From assembly GCF_004362015.1 (NCBI RefSeq), contig NZ_SNWW01000001.1:372001-436000 (forward strand): a DNA stretch of 64,000 nucleotides. Reading direction: 5' to 3'. Below, one piece after another: positions 16,762 to 24,417 of this stretch. Under the pieces are notes generated by a model. It ran no database searches. It saw only the letters and a list, made by a program, of their open reading frames with translations, and was not told the DNA's origin. The stretch's first letter is position 1, and every line of letters starts with the position of its first letter. This DNA is from Flavobacterium chryseum (GTDB lineage: Bacteria; Bacteroidota; Bacteroidia; Flavobacteriales; Flavobacteriaceae). The position numbers and the translations under genes are program-made.

Positions 16762-17223
16762 TTATACTTGAGCTCTAAGTTTGTCCAGCTTTTTTTGCTG
16801 ATCGACTTGTTTTGATTTTAGTTTTTGAATTTGAAGCTCATTCTCTTTTATTTTTACCTTTTGTTTTTGAGAGTCTTCTTCAGAAAGCGATTTTAATTTT
16901 CCATCAATCTTTTGATTTTCAGATTCTAATTTCGCAATTTTCTTTTCATTGTCTTTAATGTCTTTTTCAGAATTCCTTAATTCTTTCTGACTTTTTTCAA
17001 GCTTCTTTTGTTCTTTTTTTAATTTTGCCTGCTCATCTTTCAGTTTATCCTGATCGTCATCGAGCTTTTTGTGATATTCGTCAGCTGATCTCTGAGCATC
17101 TCTTGCAGCTCTTTTTTCTGCTGCAATCTGTGCTTTGTTTGTAGTTGTAATTTCCTGAGCATAAAAGTGTTGCGTATTCAGGATAAGAAACAAAACAATT
17201 AGTAGTTTTAATGTTTTAGTCAT
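16762..17223 (-). CDS. Exported coiled-coil protein of unknown function
   Basis: 153 residues. A signal peptide (about 1-22, ending 'H-F-Y-A-Q-E') is followed by an almost continuous Lys/Glu/Asp/Gln coiled coil, with heptads such as 'K-L-K-K-E-Q-K-K-L-E-K-S-Q-K-E-L', to the end. It should be a periplasmic rod-like protein. Such low-complexity sequences are hard to assign; I do not claim a family. A TATTTTTG box lies 26 bp before the ATG on the minus strand, and the gene ends at the shared terminator. Confidence 0.75.
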   Translation of the reverse strand: MTKTLKLLIVLFLILNTQHFYAQEITTTNKAQIAAEKRAARDAQRSADEYHKKLDDDQDKLKDEQAKLKKEQKKLEKSQKELRNSEKDIKDNEKKIAKLESENQKIDGKLKSLSEEDSQKQKVKIKENELQIQKLKSKQVDQQKKLDKLRAQV

Positions 17224-17249
17224 AGTATATTATTGTTATTTGAGAGTAA

Positions 17250-17257
17250 CAAAAATA
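17250..17257 (-). promoter_or_regulatory. Promoter -7 box of the coiled-coil gene
   Basis: Reads TATTTTTG on the minus strand, a full match to TAnnTTTG, 26 bp before the start codon. No clear TTG is found at -33. Confidence 0.55.
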
Positions 17258-17313
17258 TAAGTTTGGAGTTATAAAGAGTAACTGTTTGAGTTTTTTATTA
17301 AATAAAATAAGCC

Positions 17314-17345
17314 AAAAAAAAACCTACTTGATTAAAGTAGGTTTT
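17314..17345 (-). terminator. Terminator of the HU-like/SPOR gene
   Basis: AAAACCTACTT (17319-17329) pairs with AAGTAGGTTTT (17335-17345) around a five-base loop; on the minus strand a run of T (A run 17314-17322) follows. Confidence 0.88.
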
Positions 17346-17352
17346 GAAGTTT

Positions 17353-18321
17353 TTATAAAGATTCGATTAATATCCAGGCAGTTGGATTTTCACCTTTTTG
17401 AATTTCTTTCTGTGCCTTTTCTGCTTCGGCCATAGTTTGATAACTTCCGTAGATAACCGGAAATAAACCATGTTTCGTTTCTTCGAGCATTCGGGCTTTA
17501 TAACCATCTTTTATAAGCTGATCATAAGCTTTTTTAGCATTTTGTTGACTTCTAAAAGCTCCAGCCATGATATGGTAAGGCATTGTTTTTTCTTCAATAG
17601 CTTCCGTTTTTGCAGAATCAACAGAAAGTGTTACCGCAGGCAAAGGATTTTGAATTAAAAATGTTGCTTCCTGTATCTTGTTTTCTACCTTTTTCTGAAC
17701 GGCACTTTCAACGATAAGTGTTTGGTTTGCAATTTGATTTTGGTATAAAGGATATCCAATACTTCCTGTAATTCCAAGACCTAAAACAAAAATAGCAGCA
17801 TATCTTAAATACGATTTAGAAGATCTAACTTCTACTTCATTTTCGTTTAAATCGATAGTTTCTCTTTCTTCAAGTGCTTCAAGATTTTTCTGAAAAATTT
17901 CTCTTTTTACCAAAGGAGAAACAAACGGACTTAATCCGAAAGAACTTGAAAGGTAATTGTGTTGATCGTTTGGCGTAAAGACCATGTTTTGATCTGCATT
18001 CAAACGAATACTACCAATATTTTTTAGATTTAAAACACCAAATTCTTCTAATGTTTTTTTCCAGTTTAAAACTTCAAAAGCAATAGCACTTACAGCAAAA
18101 CCGTAGGAAGTATTTTCTGCAAGAGCAATATGGTTTGCTAACAGTCCGTCGTTATTTTTCAATAGACCATTAAATGAAATCGTCTTTTTAGGTGGAAAAA
18201 AAGAATTTGTACTTTCATTAACCTGAGTTGGGTGAATTTCTGTTAGAAATGCTCCAAATCCAGGAACCGTTATACACTGATAACGATACAATAACTGCGC
18301 GATGTAAGTTTCGATTTTCAT
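17353..18321 (-). CDS. HU-like (CCDC81-type) and SPOR domain membrane protein
   Basis: 322 residues from the ATG at 18321. An upstream TTG at 18339 would put the start inside the promoter, so I reject it. Residues 1-130 resemble the bacterial HU-CCDC81 domains ('Y-I-A-Q-L-L-Y-R-Y-Q-C-I-T-V-P-G-F-G-A-F' and 'L-L-K-N-N-D-G-L-L-A-N-H-I-A'). A single membrane helix follows at about 168-188, then a linker. A C-terminal SPOR domain (about 240-318, 'Y-H-I-M-A-G-A-F-R-S-Q-Q-N-A-K-K-A', 'Y-G-S-Y-Q-T-M-A-E-A-E-K-A') completes it. SPOR domains bind denuded peptidoglycan at division septa. The topology suggests a cytoplasmic HU-like part linked to a periplasmic SPOR part. A full promoter lies directly in front. 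Confidence 0.88.
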   Translation of the reverse strand: MKIETYIAQLLYRYQCITVPGFGAFLTEIHPTQVNESTNSFFPPKKTISFNGLLKNNDGLLANHIALAENTSYGFAVSAIAFEVLNWKKTLEEFGVLNLKNIGSIRLNADQNMVFTPNDQHNYLSSSFGLSPFVSPLVKREIFQKNLEALEERETIDLNENEVEVRSSKSYLRYAAIFVLGLGITGSIGYPLYQNQIANQTLIVESAVQKKVENKIQEATFLIQNPLPAVTLSVDSAKTEAIEEKTMPYHIMAGAFRSQQNAKKAYDQLIKDGYKARMLEETKHGLFPVIYGSYQTMAEAEKAQKEIQKGENPTAWILIESL

Positions 18322-18326
18322 AGTAA

Positions 18327-18355
18327 CAAAGTTATGCAACGAATATAGTTATCAA
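18327..18355 (-). promoter_or_regulatory. Promoter of the HU-like/SPOR gene (leaderless arrangement)
   Basis: On the minus strand: TTG (18355-18353), an 18-bp spacer and TAACTTTG (18334-18327). Only 5 bp separate the -7 box from the ATG at 18321, so the transcript should begin at or next to the start codon. Confidence 0.75.
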
Positions 18356-18474
18356 AATTTTATTCACAATTTTTATTAACAATCCACATATTTTTTTAGT
18401 TAATTAATTTTCAATTAGTTAAATATAATTAATGTTTTTATAAAATAAATGAGAAATCATTAAAGCATTGTTTT

Positions 18475-18506
18475 TTGAAAGAATTTACTTCTAATTTATA
18501 TATTTG
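18475..18506 (+). promoter_or_regulatory. dprA promoter
   Basis: TTG (18475-18477), a 21-bp spacer and TATATTTG (18499-18506), 70 bp before the chosen dprA ATG. An open frame extends back to this same TTG, but using it as a start codon would place the promoter inside the gene. Confidence 0.75.
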
Positions 18507-18576
18507 CCGTTTCGAAAATCTTCTCGATAATTCGTTTCAGGAAAATATTCGCCACATCAAAACAACAATCAAAACA

Positions 18577-19677
18577 ATGTCAGATCAAGATTTATATTAT
18601 TTATTAGCCTTATTAAAAATTGATGGAGTAGGAGATATTATGGCCAAAAAACTACTCACGCATTTTGGTACTGCCGAGGCTGTTTTTAAAGCAAAATCCA
18701 ATCAGATTGCTGCCATAGATGGCGTGGGAACTGTTTTGCTTAAAAATTTGAAAGATCAAACCGTTTTTGAAAGAGCCAATCAGGAACTTCAATTTATTAA
18801 AACCAACAACATAAATGTTTCATTTTTTCAGGATGAAAGTTATCCTGATCGCCTTAAACATTGTATCGATTCGCCTGTTTTGATTTTTACAGCGGGAAAT
18901 ATAAATTTAAAAAACAAAAGAATTATCAGTATTGTTGGCACACGACAAATTACTTCTTACGGAACCGAGTTTTGTAGAAAGTTAATTGAAGATTTAGCGC
19001 CTTTAGATCCGGTAATCGTCAGCGGCTTTGCGTATGGGGTTGATATTGTAGCTCACCAGTTTGCGATGGAAAATAATCTGCAAACGATTGGCGTTTTGGC
19101 GCATGGATTAAATCAAATTTATCCCAAAACGCATAAAAAATATGTGGCTAAAATGGAAGAAAAAGGTGGATTCATAACCGAATTTTGGAGTTCTTCTAAT
19201 CCTGATAAAGAAAATTTTGTGCGCCGAAACCGTATCGTTGCCGGCATGACGGAGGCCACCATTGTTATAGAATCTGCAGATAAAGGAGGATCGCTTATTA
19301 CGGCCAATCTAGCAAACGATTACAATCGGGATGTTTTTGCGGTTCCCGGAAGAGTGACAGACAAATACAGTCAGGGTTGTAATGACTTAATCAAAACTCA
19401 AAAAGCAAGCGTACTTTCGAGCGCTGCAGACTTGATTTATATGCTGAATTGGGATATAGAAAATAAAGCGAAACCCGTGCAAAAAATGTTGTTTGTAGAA
19501 CTAGAATTGGATGAACAAAAAGTCTATGATTTTCTATTAAAAAACGGAAAAGAATTAATGGATATTATTGCACTTCAATGTGATTTCCCAATTTATAAAA
19601 TCTCAGGATTACTTCTAAATATGGAACTTAAAGGTGTTATTCGGCCTTTGCCGGGGAAGTTATTTGAGGCTATATAA
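18577..19677 (+). CDS. dprA: DNA-processing protein DprA (DNA-protecting protein)
   Basis: 366 residues from the ATG at 18577 (M-S-D-Q-D-L-Y-Y-L-L-A), a normal DprA length; the frame stays open for 34 codons upstream but those overlap the promoter. DprA binds incoming single-stranded DNA and loads RecA during natural transformation. The order is an N-terminal helix-hairpin-helix/SAM-like part ('L-L-K-I-D-G-V-G-D-I-M-A-K-K-L'), the Rossmann-like core with 'I-V-G-T-R-Q-I-T-S-Y-G', 'V-S-G-F-A-Y-G-V-D-I-V-A-H' and 'N-R-I-V-A-G-M-T-E-A-T-I-V-I-E', and a C-terminal winged-helix domain. recA lies 2.5 kb away. It converges with trpS over an inverted repeat. Confidence 0.95.
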   Translation: MSDQDLYYLLALLKIDGVGDIMAKKLLTHFGTAEAVFKAKSNQIAAIDGVGTVLLKNLKDQTVFERANQELQFIKTNNINVSFFQDESYPDRLKHCIDSPVLIFTAGNINLKNKRIISIVGTRQITSYGTEFCRKLIEDLAPLDPVIVSGFAYGVDIVAHQFAMENNLQTIGVLAHGLNQIYPKTHKKYVAKMEEKGGFITEFWSSSNPDKENFVRRNRIVAGMTEATIVIESADKGGSLITANLANDYNRDVFAVPGRVTDKYSQGCNDLIKTQKASVLSSAADLIYMLNWDIENKAKPVQKMLFVELELDEQKVYDFLLKNGKELMDIIALQCDFPIYKISGLLLNMELKGVIRPLPGKLFEAI

Positions 19678-19689
19678 AAAAAAGAAGTT

Positions 19690-19748
19690 GCCACGAATTT
19701 CACGAATTAACACCAATTTAATTCGTGAAAATTGGTGTAATTCGTGGC
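19690..19748. terminator. Long inverted repeat and probable bidirectional terminator
   Basis: GCCACGAATT (19690-19699) pairs with AATTCGTGGC (19739-19748), and inside it ACACCAATTT (19710-19719) pairs with AAATTGGTGT (19729-19738); CACGAATT also occurs twice. It sits between the convergent dprA and trpS genes. The GCCACGAATTTCACGAATT type is, to my knowledge, a dispersed intergenic repeat in Flavobacterium. Confidence 0.8.
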
Positions 19749-19755
19749 TTATATT

Positions 19756-20730
19756 TTATTTTCCAAATCCAAGAATGTCTCGAACTTTCGCTAAAACGCC
19801 ATCAGCTACAACAGAAGCTTTTGCCGCACCTTTTTTCAAAAGTGCATCTACTTCTTCCAGGTTGTTTATGTAATAATTATATTTTTCTCTTTCCGTTTTA
19901 AATTTTTCGGTAATTAATTCAAAAAGAGCTTGTTTCGCGTGACCGTAACCGTAATTTCCGCCTAAATAATTTGCTCTCATTTCAGCAATTTGAGCTTCAT
20001 TTGCCAGTAACGAATAAATAGCAAAAGCATTGCAAGTATCCGGATTTTTTGGTTCTTCAAGCGGAGTACTATCTGTTTCGATGCTCATAACCTGTTTGCG
20101 AAGCGTTTTATCATCCAGAAAAATGTTGATAATATTGTTGGCCGATTTACTCATTTTTCCGCCATTTGTTCCGGGAATCAACATACTGTCTTCTTGAATT
20201 TTAGCTTCAGGAATTACAAAAGTTTCTCCCATTTGATGATTGAAACGAGAAGCGACATCTCGCGTGATTTCCAAATGCTGCAACTGATCTTTTCCAACAG
20301 GAACAAATTCAGCATCATACAGCAAAATATCTGCAGCCATTAACATCGGATAGGTAAAAAGTCCCGCATTAACATCGTCTAAACGATCCGATTTATCTTT
20401 AAAAGAATGCGCCAAAGTCAGACGTTGAAATGGAAAAAAGCAACTTAAATACCAAGTCAGTTCAGCCGTTTGCGTTACATCAGACTGTCTGTAAAAAGTA
20501 ACTTTATCAGGATTTAAACCACAGGCTAGCCAGGCAGCTGCAGTGCTATAAGTATTTTCTCTTAATGTTTTTCCGTCTTTAATTTGTGTAATCGAATGTA
20601 AATCAGCAATAAACAAATATGATTCATTTGCCGGATTATTAGATAATTCGATTGCCGGAATAATTGCTCCCAATAAATTGCCCAAGTGTGGCGTTCCTGT
20701 ACTTTGAACACCAGTAAGTATTTTTGCCAT
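19756..20730 (-). CDS. trpS: Tryptophanyl-tRNA synthetase
   Basis: 324 residues, the usual length of the compact bacterial TrpRS. It charges tRNA-Trp. Class I signatures: the HIGH box as P-H-L-G-N at 14-18 ('S-T-G-T-P-H-L-G-N') and K-M-S-K-S near 191-195 ('G-G-K-M-S-K-S-A-N-N'). Also visible are 'G-L-F-T-Y-P-M-L-M-A-A-D-I-L-L-Y' and 'V-P-V-G-K-D-Q-L-Q-H-L-E', the Trp/ATP-site segments. It is a single gene on the minus strand; the upstream side has only a Cys-Gly-type simple repeat and no convincing promoter. Confidence 0.97.
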   Translation of the reverse strand: MAKILTGVQSTGTPHLGNLLGAIIPAIELSNNPANESYLFIADLHSITQIKDGKTLRENTYSTAAAWLACGLNPDKVTFYRQSDVTQTAELTWYLSCFFPFQRLTLAHSFKDKSDRLDDVNAGLFTYPMLMAADILLYDAEFVPVGKDQLQHLEITRDVASRFNHQMGETFVIPEAKIQEDSMLIPGTNGGKMSKSANNIINIFLDDKTLRKQVMSIETDSTPLEEPKNPDTCNAFAIYSLLANEAQIAEMRANYLGGNYGYGHAKQALFELITEKFKTEREKYNYYINNLEEVDALLKKGAAKASVVADGVLAKVRDILGFGK

Positions 20731-20745
20731 TCTAGTTTTTTTCTT

Positions 20746-20815
20746 AACCGCGAAGTTCGTAAAGTTTTTTTATAACCGCAAAGTTCGCGAAGTTTTTCGC
20801 AAAGTCTGCAAAGTT
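20746..20815. repeat. Imperfect 'AACCGCAAAGTTCGCAAAG' repeat upstream of trpS
   Basis: Several degenerate copies of (C)GCAAAGTTCG/GCGAAGTT follow each other here, between trpS and the acyltransferase gene. It is an intergenic simple repeat; similar stretches are, as far as I recall, widespread in Flavobacteriia. Confidence 0.6.
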
Positions 20816-20904
20816 TATTGAACATCTGAAATATTTTAAAGCTGAATATCTCATTAAGTCTAATATTCTAAAAATCTAATGATCTAAATTTACTTCTGTT
20901 TTAT

Positions 20905-20912
20905 TACATTTG
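20905..20912 (+). promoter_or_regulatory. Promoter -7 box of the acyltransferase gene
   Basis: TACATTTG, a full match to TAnnTTTG, ends only 5 bp before the ATG at 20918, again a leaderless arrangement. No TTG is present at the proper -33 distance. Confidence 0.5.
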
Positions 20913-20917
20913 AATCT

Positions 20918-21673
20918 ATGAAAGGAATTAAAATTGTTTTTTGGGTCATTTGGCGCATTTGGTTTTATGTTGTGATGGGTATTCCAATATTGATTATGCT
21001 GCCATTTTTGCTAGTTTCTATAATAACCGAAAGTGGATATCCCTATTTCTTCAAAATGGCCCGCATTTGGGCTAAATTCATTCTGTTTGGAATGGGTTTT
21101 TATTATAAAATCGAACGTTTGCAAAAACTTGAGAAGGGTAAAAGTTACATGATTGTTGCCAATCATACTTCAATGACAGATATAATGCTGATGCTGGCAA
21201 TTGTTAAAAATCCGTTTGTTTTTGTAGGAAAAAAAGAACTTTCAAAAATTCCTTTGTTTGGATTTTTCTACAAGAGAACCTGCATTTTAGTAGACAGAAG
21301 TTCATCAAGAAGTAAAAATGAAGTTTTTAAAAGAGCGCAAGACAGACTTAATCAAGGACTTAGTATTTGTATTTTTCCTGAAGGAGGAGTTCCTGACGAT
21401 GAATCGATATTATTAGATGAATTTAAAGATGGTGCTTTTCGACTGGCAATAGAGCATCAAATTCCGATTGTACCCATCGTTTTTGCTGACAATAAAGAAC
21501 GCTTTTCGTATACTTTTTTAAGTGGAAGCCCGGGAAAAATGCGTGGAAAGATATTGCCATTTATAGAGACAAAAGGCTTGACAAGTGAAAACAGGAAAGA
21601 TCTAAGAGACGAAACAAGGCAATTGATTTACAAAGGATTACTCGAATTTAAAAAAGAAGACTCTAAAAAATAA
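20918..21673 (+). CDS. 1-acyl-sn-glycerol-3-phosphate acyltransferase (PlsC-like)
   Basis: 251 residues. An N-terminal membrane helix (about 7-35) is followed by the acyltransferase motifs 'N-H-T-S-M-T-D' (H-x4-D, about 82-88), 'G-K-K-E-L-S-K-I-P-L-F-G' and 'I-F-P-E-G-G' (about 151-156). It transfers an acyl chain to lysophosphatidic acid in membrane phospholipid synthesis; some relatives act in ornithine or sulfonolipid synthesis, which cannot be excluded here. A single gene with a strong terminator behind it. Confidence 0.88.
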   Translation: MKGIKIVFWVIWRIWFYVVMGIPILIMLPFLLVSIITESGYPYFFKMARIWAKFILFGMGFYYKIERLQKLEKGKSYMIVANHTSMTDIMLMLAIVKNPFVFVGKKELSKIPLFGFFYKRTCILVDRSSSRSKNEVFKRAQDRLNQGLSICIFPEGGVPDDESILLDEFKDGAFRLAIEHQIPIVPIVFADNKERFSYTFLSGSPGKMRGKILPFIETKGLTSENRKDLRDETRQLIYKGLLEFKKEDSKK

Positions 21674-21680
21674 AAAATTA

Positions 21681-21715
21681 AAAACCCGGCAAACTTTAAA
21701 AGATTGCCGGGTTTT
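21681..21715 (+). terminator. Terminator after the acyltransferase gene
   Basis: AAAACCCGGCAA (21681-21692) pairs with TTGCCGGGTTTT (21704-21715), followed by ATTTT. Confidence 0.92.
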
Positions 21716-22150
21716 ATTTTGAATTAAAACCCCTTTTATATTCAAAATTTATCGGTGTATTATTTTTTCAGAAATGAAACGTAATACTTTTTTAATTTTT
21801 AATTTGGTCTTTTTCCGGTTTTTATTCAACAACAGTTCTATCTTCTCTTTCATGATTCAAAACATTAACGGTTGATAATAATGAGTTTATTAAAACTCAA
21901 GCTAGTGTCACAATTATAAGAGCATGAAAAATGAAAAAGGTTGCGTTGTAATTAAAAAATTTTCAGAAAAAATAAAAAACCCGTTAGTACCAAAACTTAA
22001 CTAACGGGTTTTTACTCGAACAAACAACCAAATTCATTCTAAAGCCTTTGATATTCGTATTTATGGCCGATACGATATCAAAAATCTTATGTCTATTATC
22101 TAGATATAAATTTTAAAAAAAGGTTGCGTCATTTTTTATTTTTTTGAAAT
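21716..22150. other. 435-bp intergenic region with an orphan hairpin
   Basis: No conserved gene is visible between the acyltransferase terminator and the recA terminator. It contains one isolated strong hairpin (21975-22013), a possible 26-codon reading frame (ATG at 21924, stop TAA at 22002-22004 inside that hairpin) and two copies of a short AAAAAGGTTGCGT motif (about 21934 and 22118). No TAnnTTTG promoter was found for the small frame. It may encode a small RNA or peptide, or be a remnant. Confidence 0.4.
21975..22013. terminator. Orphan hairpin terminator
   Basis: AAAAACCCGTTAG (21975-21987) pairs perfectly with CTAACGGGTTTTT (22001-22013). It has the full form of a terminator in both directions but follows no recognised gene. 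Confidence 0.75.
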
Positions 22151-22185
22151 AAAAAACCCGGCAAGTTTTAAAACTTGCCGGGTTT
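22151..22185 (-). terminator. recA terminator, a perfect 32-bp palindrome
   Basis: Positions 22154-22185 form a palindrome without a spacer (the left half is AAACCCGGCAAGTTTT). On the minus strand it is followed by a T run (A run at 22151-22156). It lies 39 bp after the recA stop. Its stem core (AACCCGGCAA) is the same as in the acyltransferase terminator. Confidence 0.88.
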
Positions 22186-22223
22186 GAAATATAAAGTCTT
22201 GATTTAAAAAGACTTTTAAAGCC

Positions 22224-23231
22224 TTAAGCGTTAGCCAATTCTTTAATATGTGCTTTTATTTTAACTTCTAATTCATCAGCTAATTCAGGATTATCTTTAA
22301 TTAACGCCTTTACAGCATCACGACCTTGTCCTAATTTTGTATCTCCGTAGCTAAACCAAGATCCTGCTTTTTTAACGATCTCAAATTCAACCGCTAAATC
22401 AAGAATTTCTCCTGTTTTAGAAACTCCTTCTCCGTACATAATGTCGAATTCAGCAGTTTTAAAAGGCGGAGCAACTTTGTTTTTAACCACTTTTACTTTA
22501 GTTCTGTTTCCGATAACATTTTCTCCATCTTTAATTTGAGAAGAACGGCGAATATCTAAACGTACTGAAGCGTAGAATTTCAATGCGTTACCACCCGTTG
22601 TAGTTTCAGGATTTCCAAACATAACACCAATTTTCTCTCTCAACTGGTTGATGAAGAAAACAGTACAATTTGTTTTACTAATAGTTCCCGTTAATTTTCT
22701 CAAAGCCTGAGACATCAAACGTGCATGAAGACCCATTTTAGAATCTCCCATTTCACCTTCAATTTCACTTTTTGGAGTCAATGCAGCAACCGAGTCAATT
22801 ACAACAATATCAATTGCACCGGAACGAATTAAGTTTTCGGCAATTTCCAGAGCTTGTTCCCCATTGTCTGGTTGAGAAATGATCAGGTTTTCGATATCTA
22901 CGCCTAATTTTTCAGCATAGTTTCTATCAAAAGCGTGCTCAGCATCTATAAAAGCAGCAATTCCACCAGCTTTTTGAGCTTCGGCAATTGCGTGTAACGT
23001 TAATGTTGTTTTACCAGAAGATTCTGGTCCGTAAATTTCGATAATTCTTCCTCTCGGGTAACCGTTTACTCCAAGGGCTAAATCAACACCAAGAGAACCT
23101 GAAGAAATAGTTTCAACTTCTACAATGGCTTTATCTCCCATTTTCATTACGGTTCCTTTTCCGTAAGTCTTATCTAGTTTGTCAAGCGTAAGTTGTAGCG
23201 CTTTTAATTTGGCATCTTTTTCTGAACTCAT
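22224..23231 (-). CDS. recA: Recombinase RecA
   Basis: 335 residues from M-S-S-E-K-D-A-K at 23231; an ATG eight codons upstream (23255, M-K-E-K-E-K-K-E) is also possible. RecA forms filaments on single-stranded DNA, exchanges strands and in many bacteria triggers the SOS response. Visible: Walker A 'G-P-E-S-S-G-K-T' (68-75), 'F-I-D-A-E-H-A-F-D' , '[12 protein letters not shown]' (Walker B), L1/L2 loop region with '[19 protein letters not shown]' and '[17 protein letters not shown]'. No LexA-type box was noticed upstream. A TATCTTTG box lies at 23282-23289. Confidence 0.97.
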   Translation of the reverse strand: MSSEKDAKLKALQLTLDKLDKTYGKGTVMKMGDKAIVEVETISSGSLGVDLALGVNGYPRGRIIEIYGPESSGKTTLTLHAIAEAQKAGGIAAFIDAEHAFDRNYAEKLGVDIENLIISQPDNGEQALEIAENLIRSGAIDIVVIDSVAALTPKSEIEGEMGDSKMGLHARLMSQALRKLTGTISKTNCTVFFINQLREKIGVMFGNPETTTGGNALKFYASVRLDIRRSSQIKDGENVIGNRTKVKVVKNKVAPPFKTAEFDIMYGEGVSKTGEILDLAVEFEIVKKAGSWFSYGDTKLGQGRDAVKALIKDNPELADELEVKIKAHIKELANA

Positions 23232-23281
23232 CTCTTTTTTTTCTTTTTCTTTCATCTAAATTTTTATATTTTTTTCTCTTT

Positions 23282-23289
23282 CAAAGATA
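23282..23289 (-). promoter_or_regulatory. recA promoter -7 box
   Basis: Reads TATCTTTG on the minus strand, a full TAnnTTTG match, 26 bp before the upstream ATG and 50 bp before the preferred one. No TTG at -33 was seen. Confidence 0.6.
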
Positions 23290-23406
23290 AATCAGAAATG
23301 AAATTAGTTCCTGATTTAGATTTTCCTGGGCATGTAATTTTGTAAAATTAGTTCTTTTTTTTGAGGTTTCATTATCTCAAATTGTTCCAAATTGTCACAA
23401 ATTTTG

Positions 23407-23916
23407 CTACAAAAACAAAGCCTTTAATTCTGTGGCTTCAGAAGGTTTTATTTTCCCGGCCAATAGTAAACTCAATTGTTTACGACGCAAGGCCGCTTCA
23501 AAACGCTGCGTTTCAAGTTCAGTTTCCGGAACAATTGCCGGCACTTCAACAGGTCTTCCTGTATCGTCAACGGCAACAAAAGTATAAATAGCTTCATTTG
23601 CTTTGGTACGGTTTCCTGATTCGCGGTCTTCAACCCAAACATCAATAAAAACTTCCATAGAACTTTTGAAAGATCTTGATACTTTTGCTTCAACAGTAAC
23701 CACACTTCCCAGCGAAATAGCTCTGTTAAAAGCGACGTGATTTACAGAAGCGGTAACCACAATTCGGCGTGAATGTCTTCTGGCTGCAATACTTGCCGCG
23801 CGATCCATTCGAGCTAATAATTCGCCACCAAAAAGGTTATTTAAAGGATTTGTTTCACTTGGTAAAACTAAATCGGTTAAAATAGTTAGGGATTCTGAAG
23901 GATGTTTTGGATTCAT
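23407..23916 (-). CDS. Acyl-CoA thioesterase (hotdog fold, BFIT/YciA type)
   Basis: 169 residues from M-N-P-K-H-P at 23916; an open frame 11 codons longer exists but looks unrelated to the family. It hydrolyses acyl-CoA thioesters. The hotdog core is plain: 'N-P-L-N-N-L-F-G-G-E-L-L-A-R-M-D-R-A-A' (the N-x-x-G-x-x-x-x-x-x-D catalytic helix), 'V-T-A-S-V-N-H-V-A-F-N-R-A-I', and 'G-S-V-V-T-V-E-A-K-V'. The C-terminal 30 residues are an extra helical tail. It lies between recA and the DoxX gene, about 110-150 bp from each. Confidence 0.88.
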   Translation of the reverse strand: MNPKHPSESLTILTDLVLPSETNPLNNLFGGELLARMDRAASIAARRHSRRIVVTASVNHVAFNRAISLGSVVTVEAKVSRSFKSSMEVFIDVWVEDRESGNRTKANEAIYTFVAVDDTGRPVEVPAIVPETELETQRFEAALRRKQLSLLLAGKIKPSEATELKALFL

Positions 23917-24026
23917 TTTTTTAATGTAAAATTTATTTTTTAGCCACACATTTTACGAATTTCAATGATTTTTTCATCTAAGAAAATAGGTGAAATCTGT
24001 AACTTATTTTTTTATAATTTAGGTCG

Positions 24027-24410
24027 TTAATTCAACCAATAAACAGCCATTACAGCTGGAATAAAATAGATAACAATGGTTCTTGCGCCATCATAATCTT
24101 TAGCTAATCGTTGTCCGAAAAGCATCATTAACAAAGAGATACATGAAAATATAGCTCCGTAAAAACCAAACTCGCGACCACTGTTTGTTATTAATTGTAT
24201 AGCGCCAACAACACTTAAAACTCCCGAAATTAATTCTAAAATGAGAAGATGAAGCAAGGCGAGCGGCACTTGATTTTTTAAGGGTGTTTTAGCAAAATGT
24301 CCTGTAAGCCATTCGACATTATCTTTCCAGTAAAATATTTTTTCATATCCGGATTGTAAGAACGTTAAGGCTAAAAAAATTAATATTAAAATTGAGGCAA
24401 CATTATTCAT
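24027..24410 (-). CDS. DoxX family membrane protein
   Basis: 127 residues with four predicted membrane helices (about 3-20, 48-72, 75-97 and 108-126). The N-terminal 'F-L-Q-S-G-Y-E-K-I' is the recognition feature of DoxX-like proteins. The molecular role is not established. It begins 7 bp after the holB stop codon on the same strand, so the two share a transcript. Confidence 0.8.
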   Translation of the reverse strand: MNNVASILILIFLALTFLQSGYEKIFYWKDNVEWLTGHFAKTPLKNQVPLALLHLLILELISGVLSVVGAIQLITNSGREFGFYGAIFSCISLLMMLFGQRLAKDYDGARTIVIYFIPAVMAVYWLN

Positions 24411-24417
24411 TTGAAAA

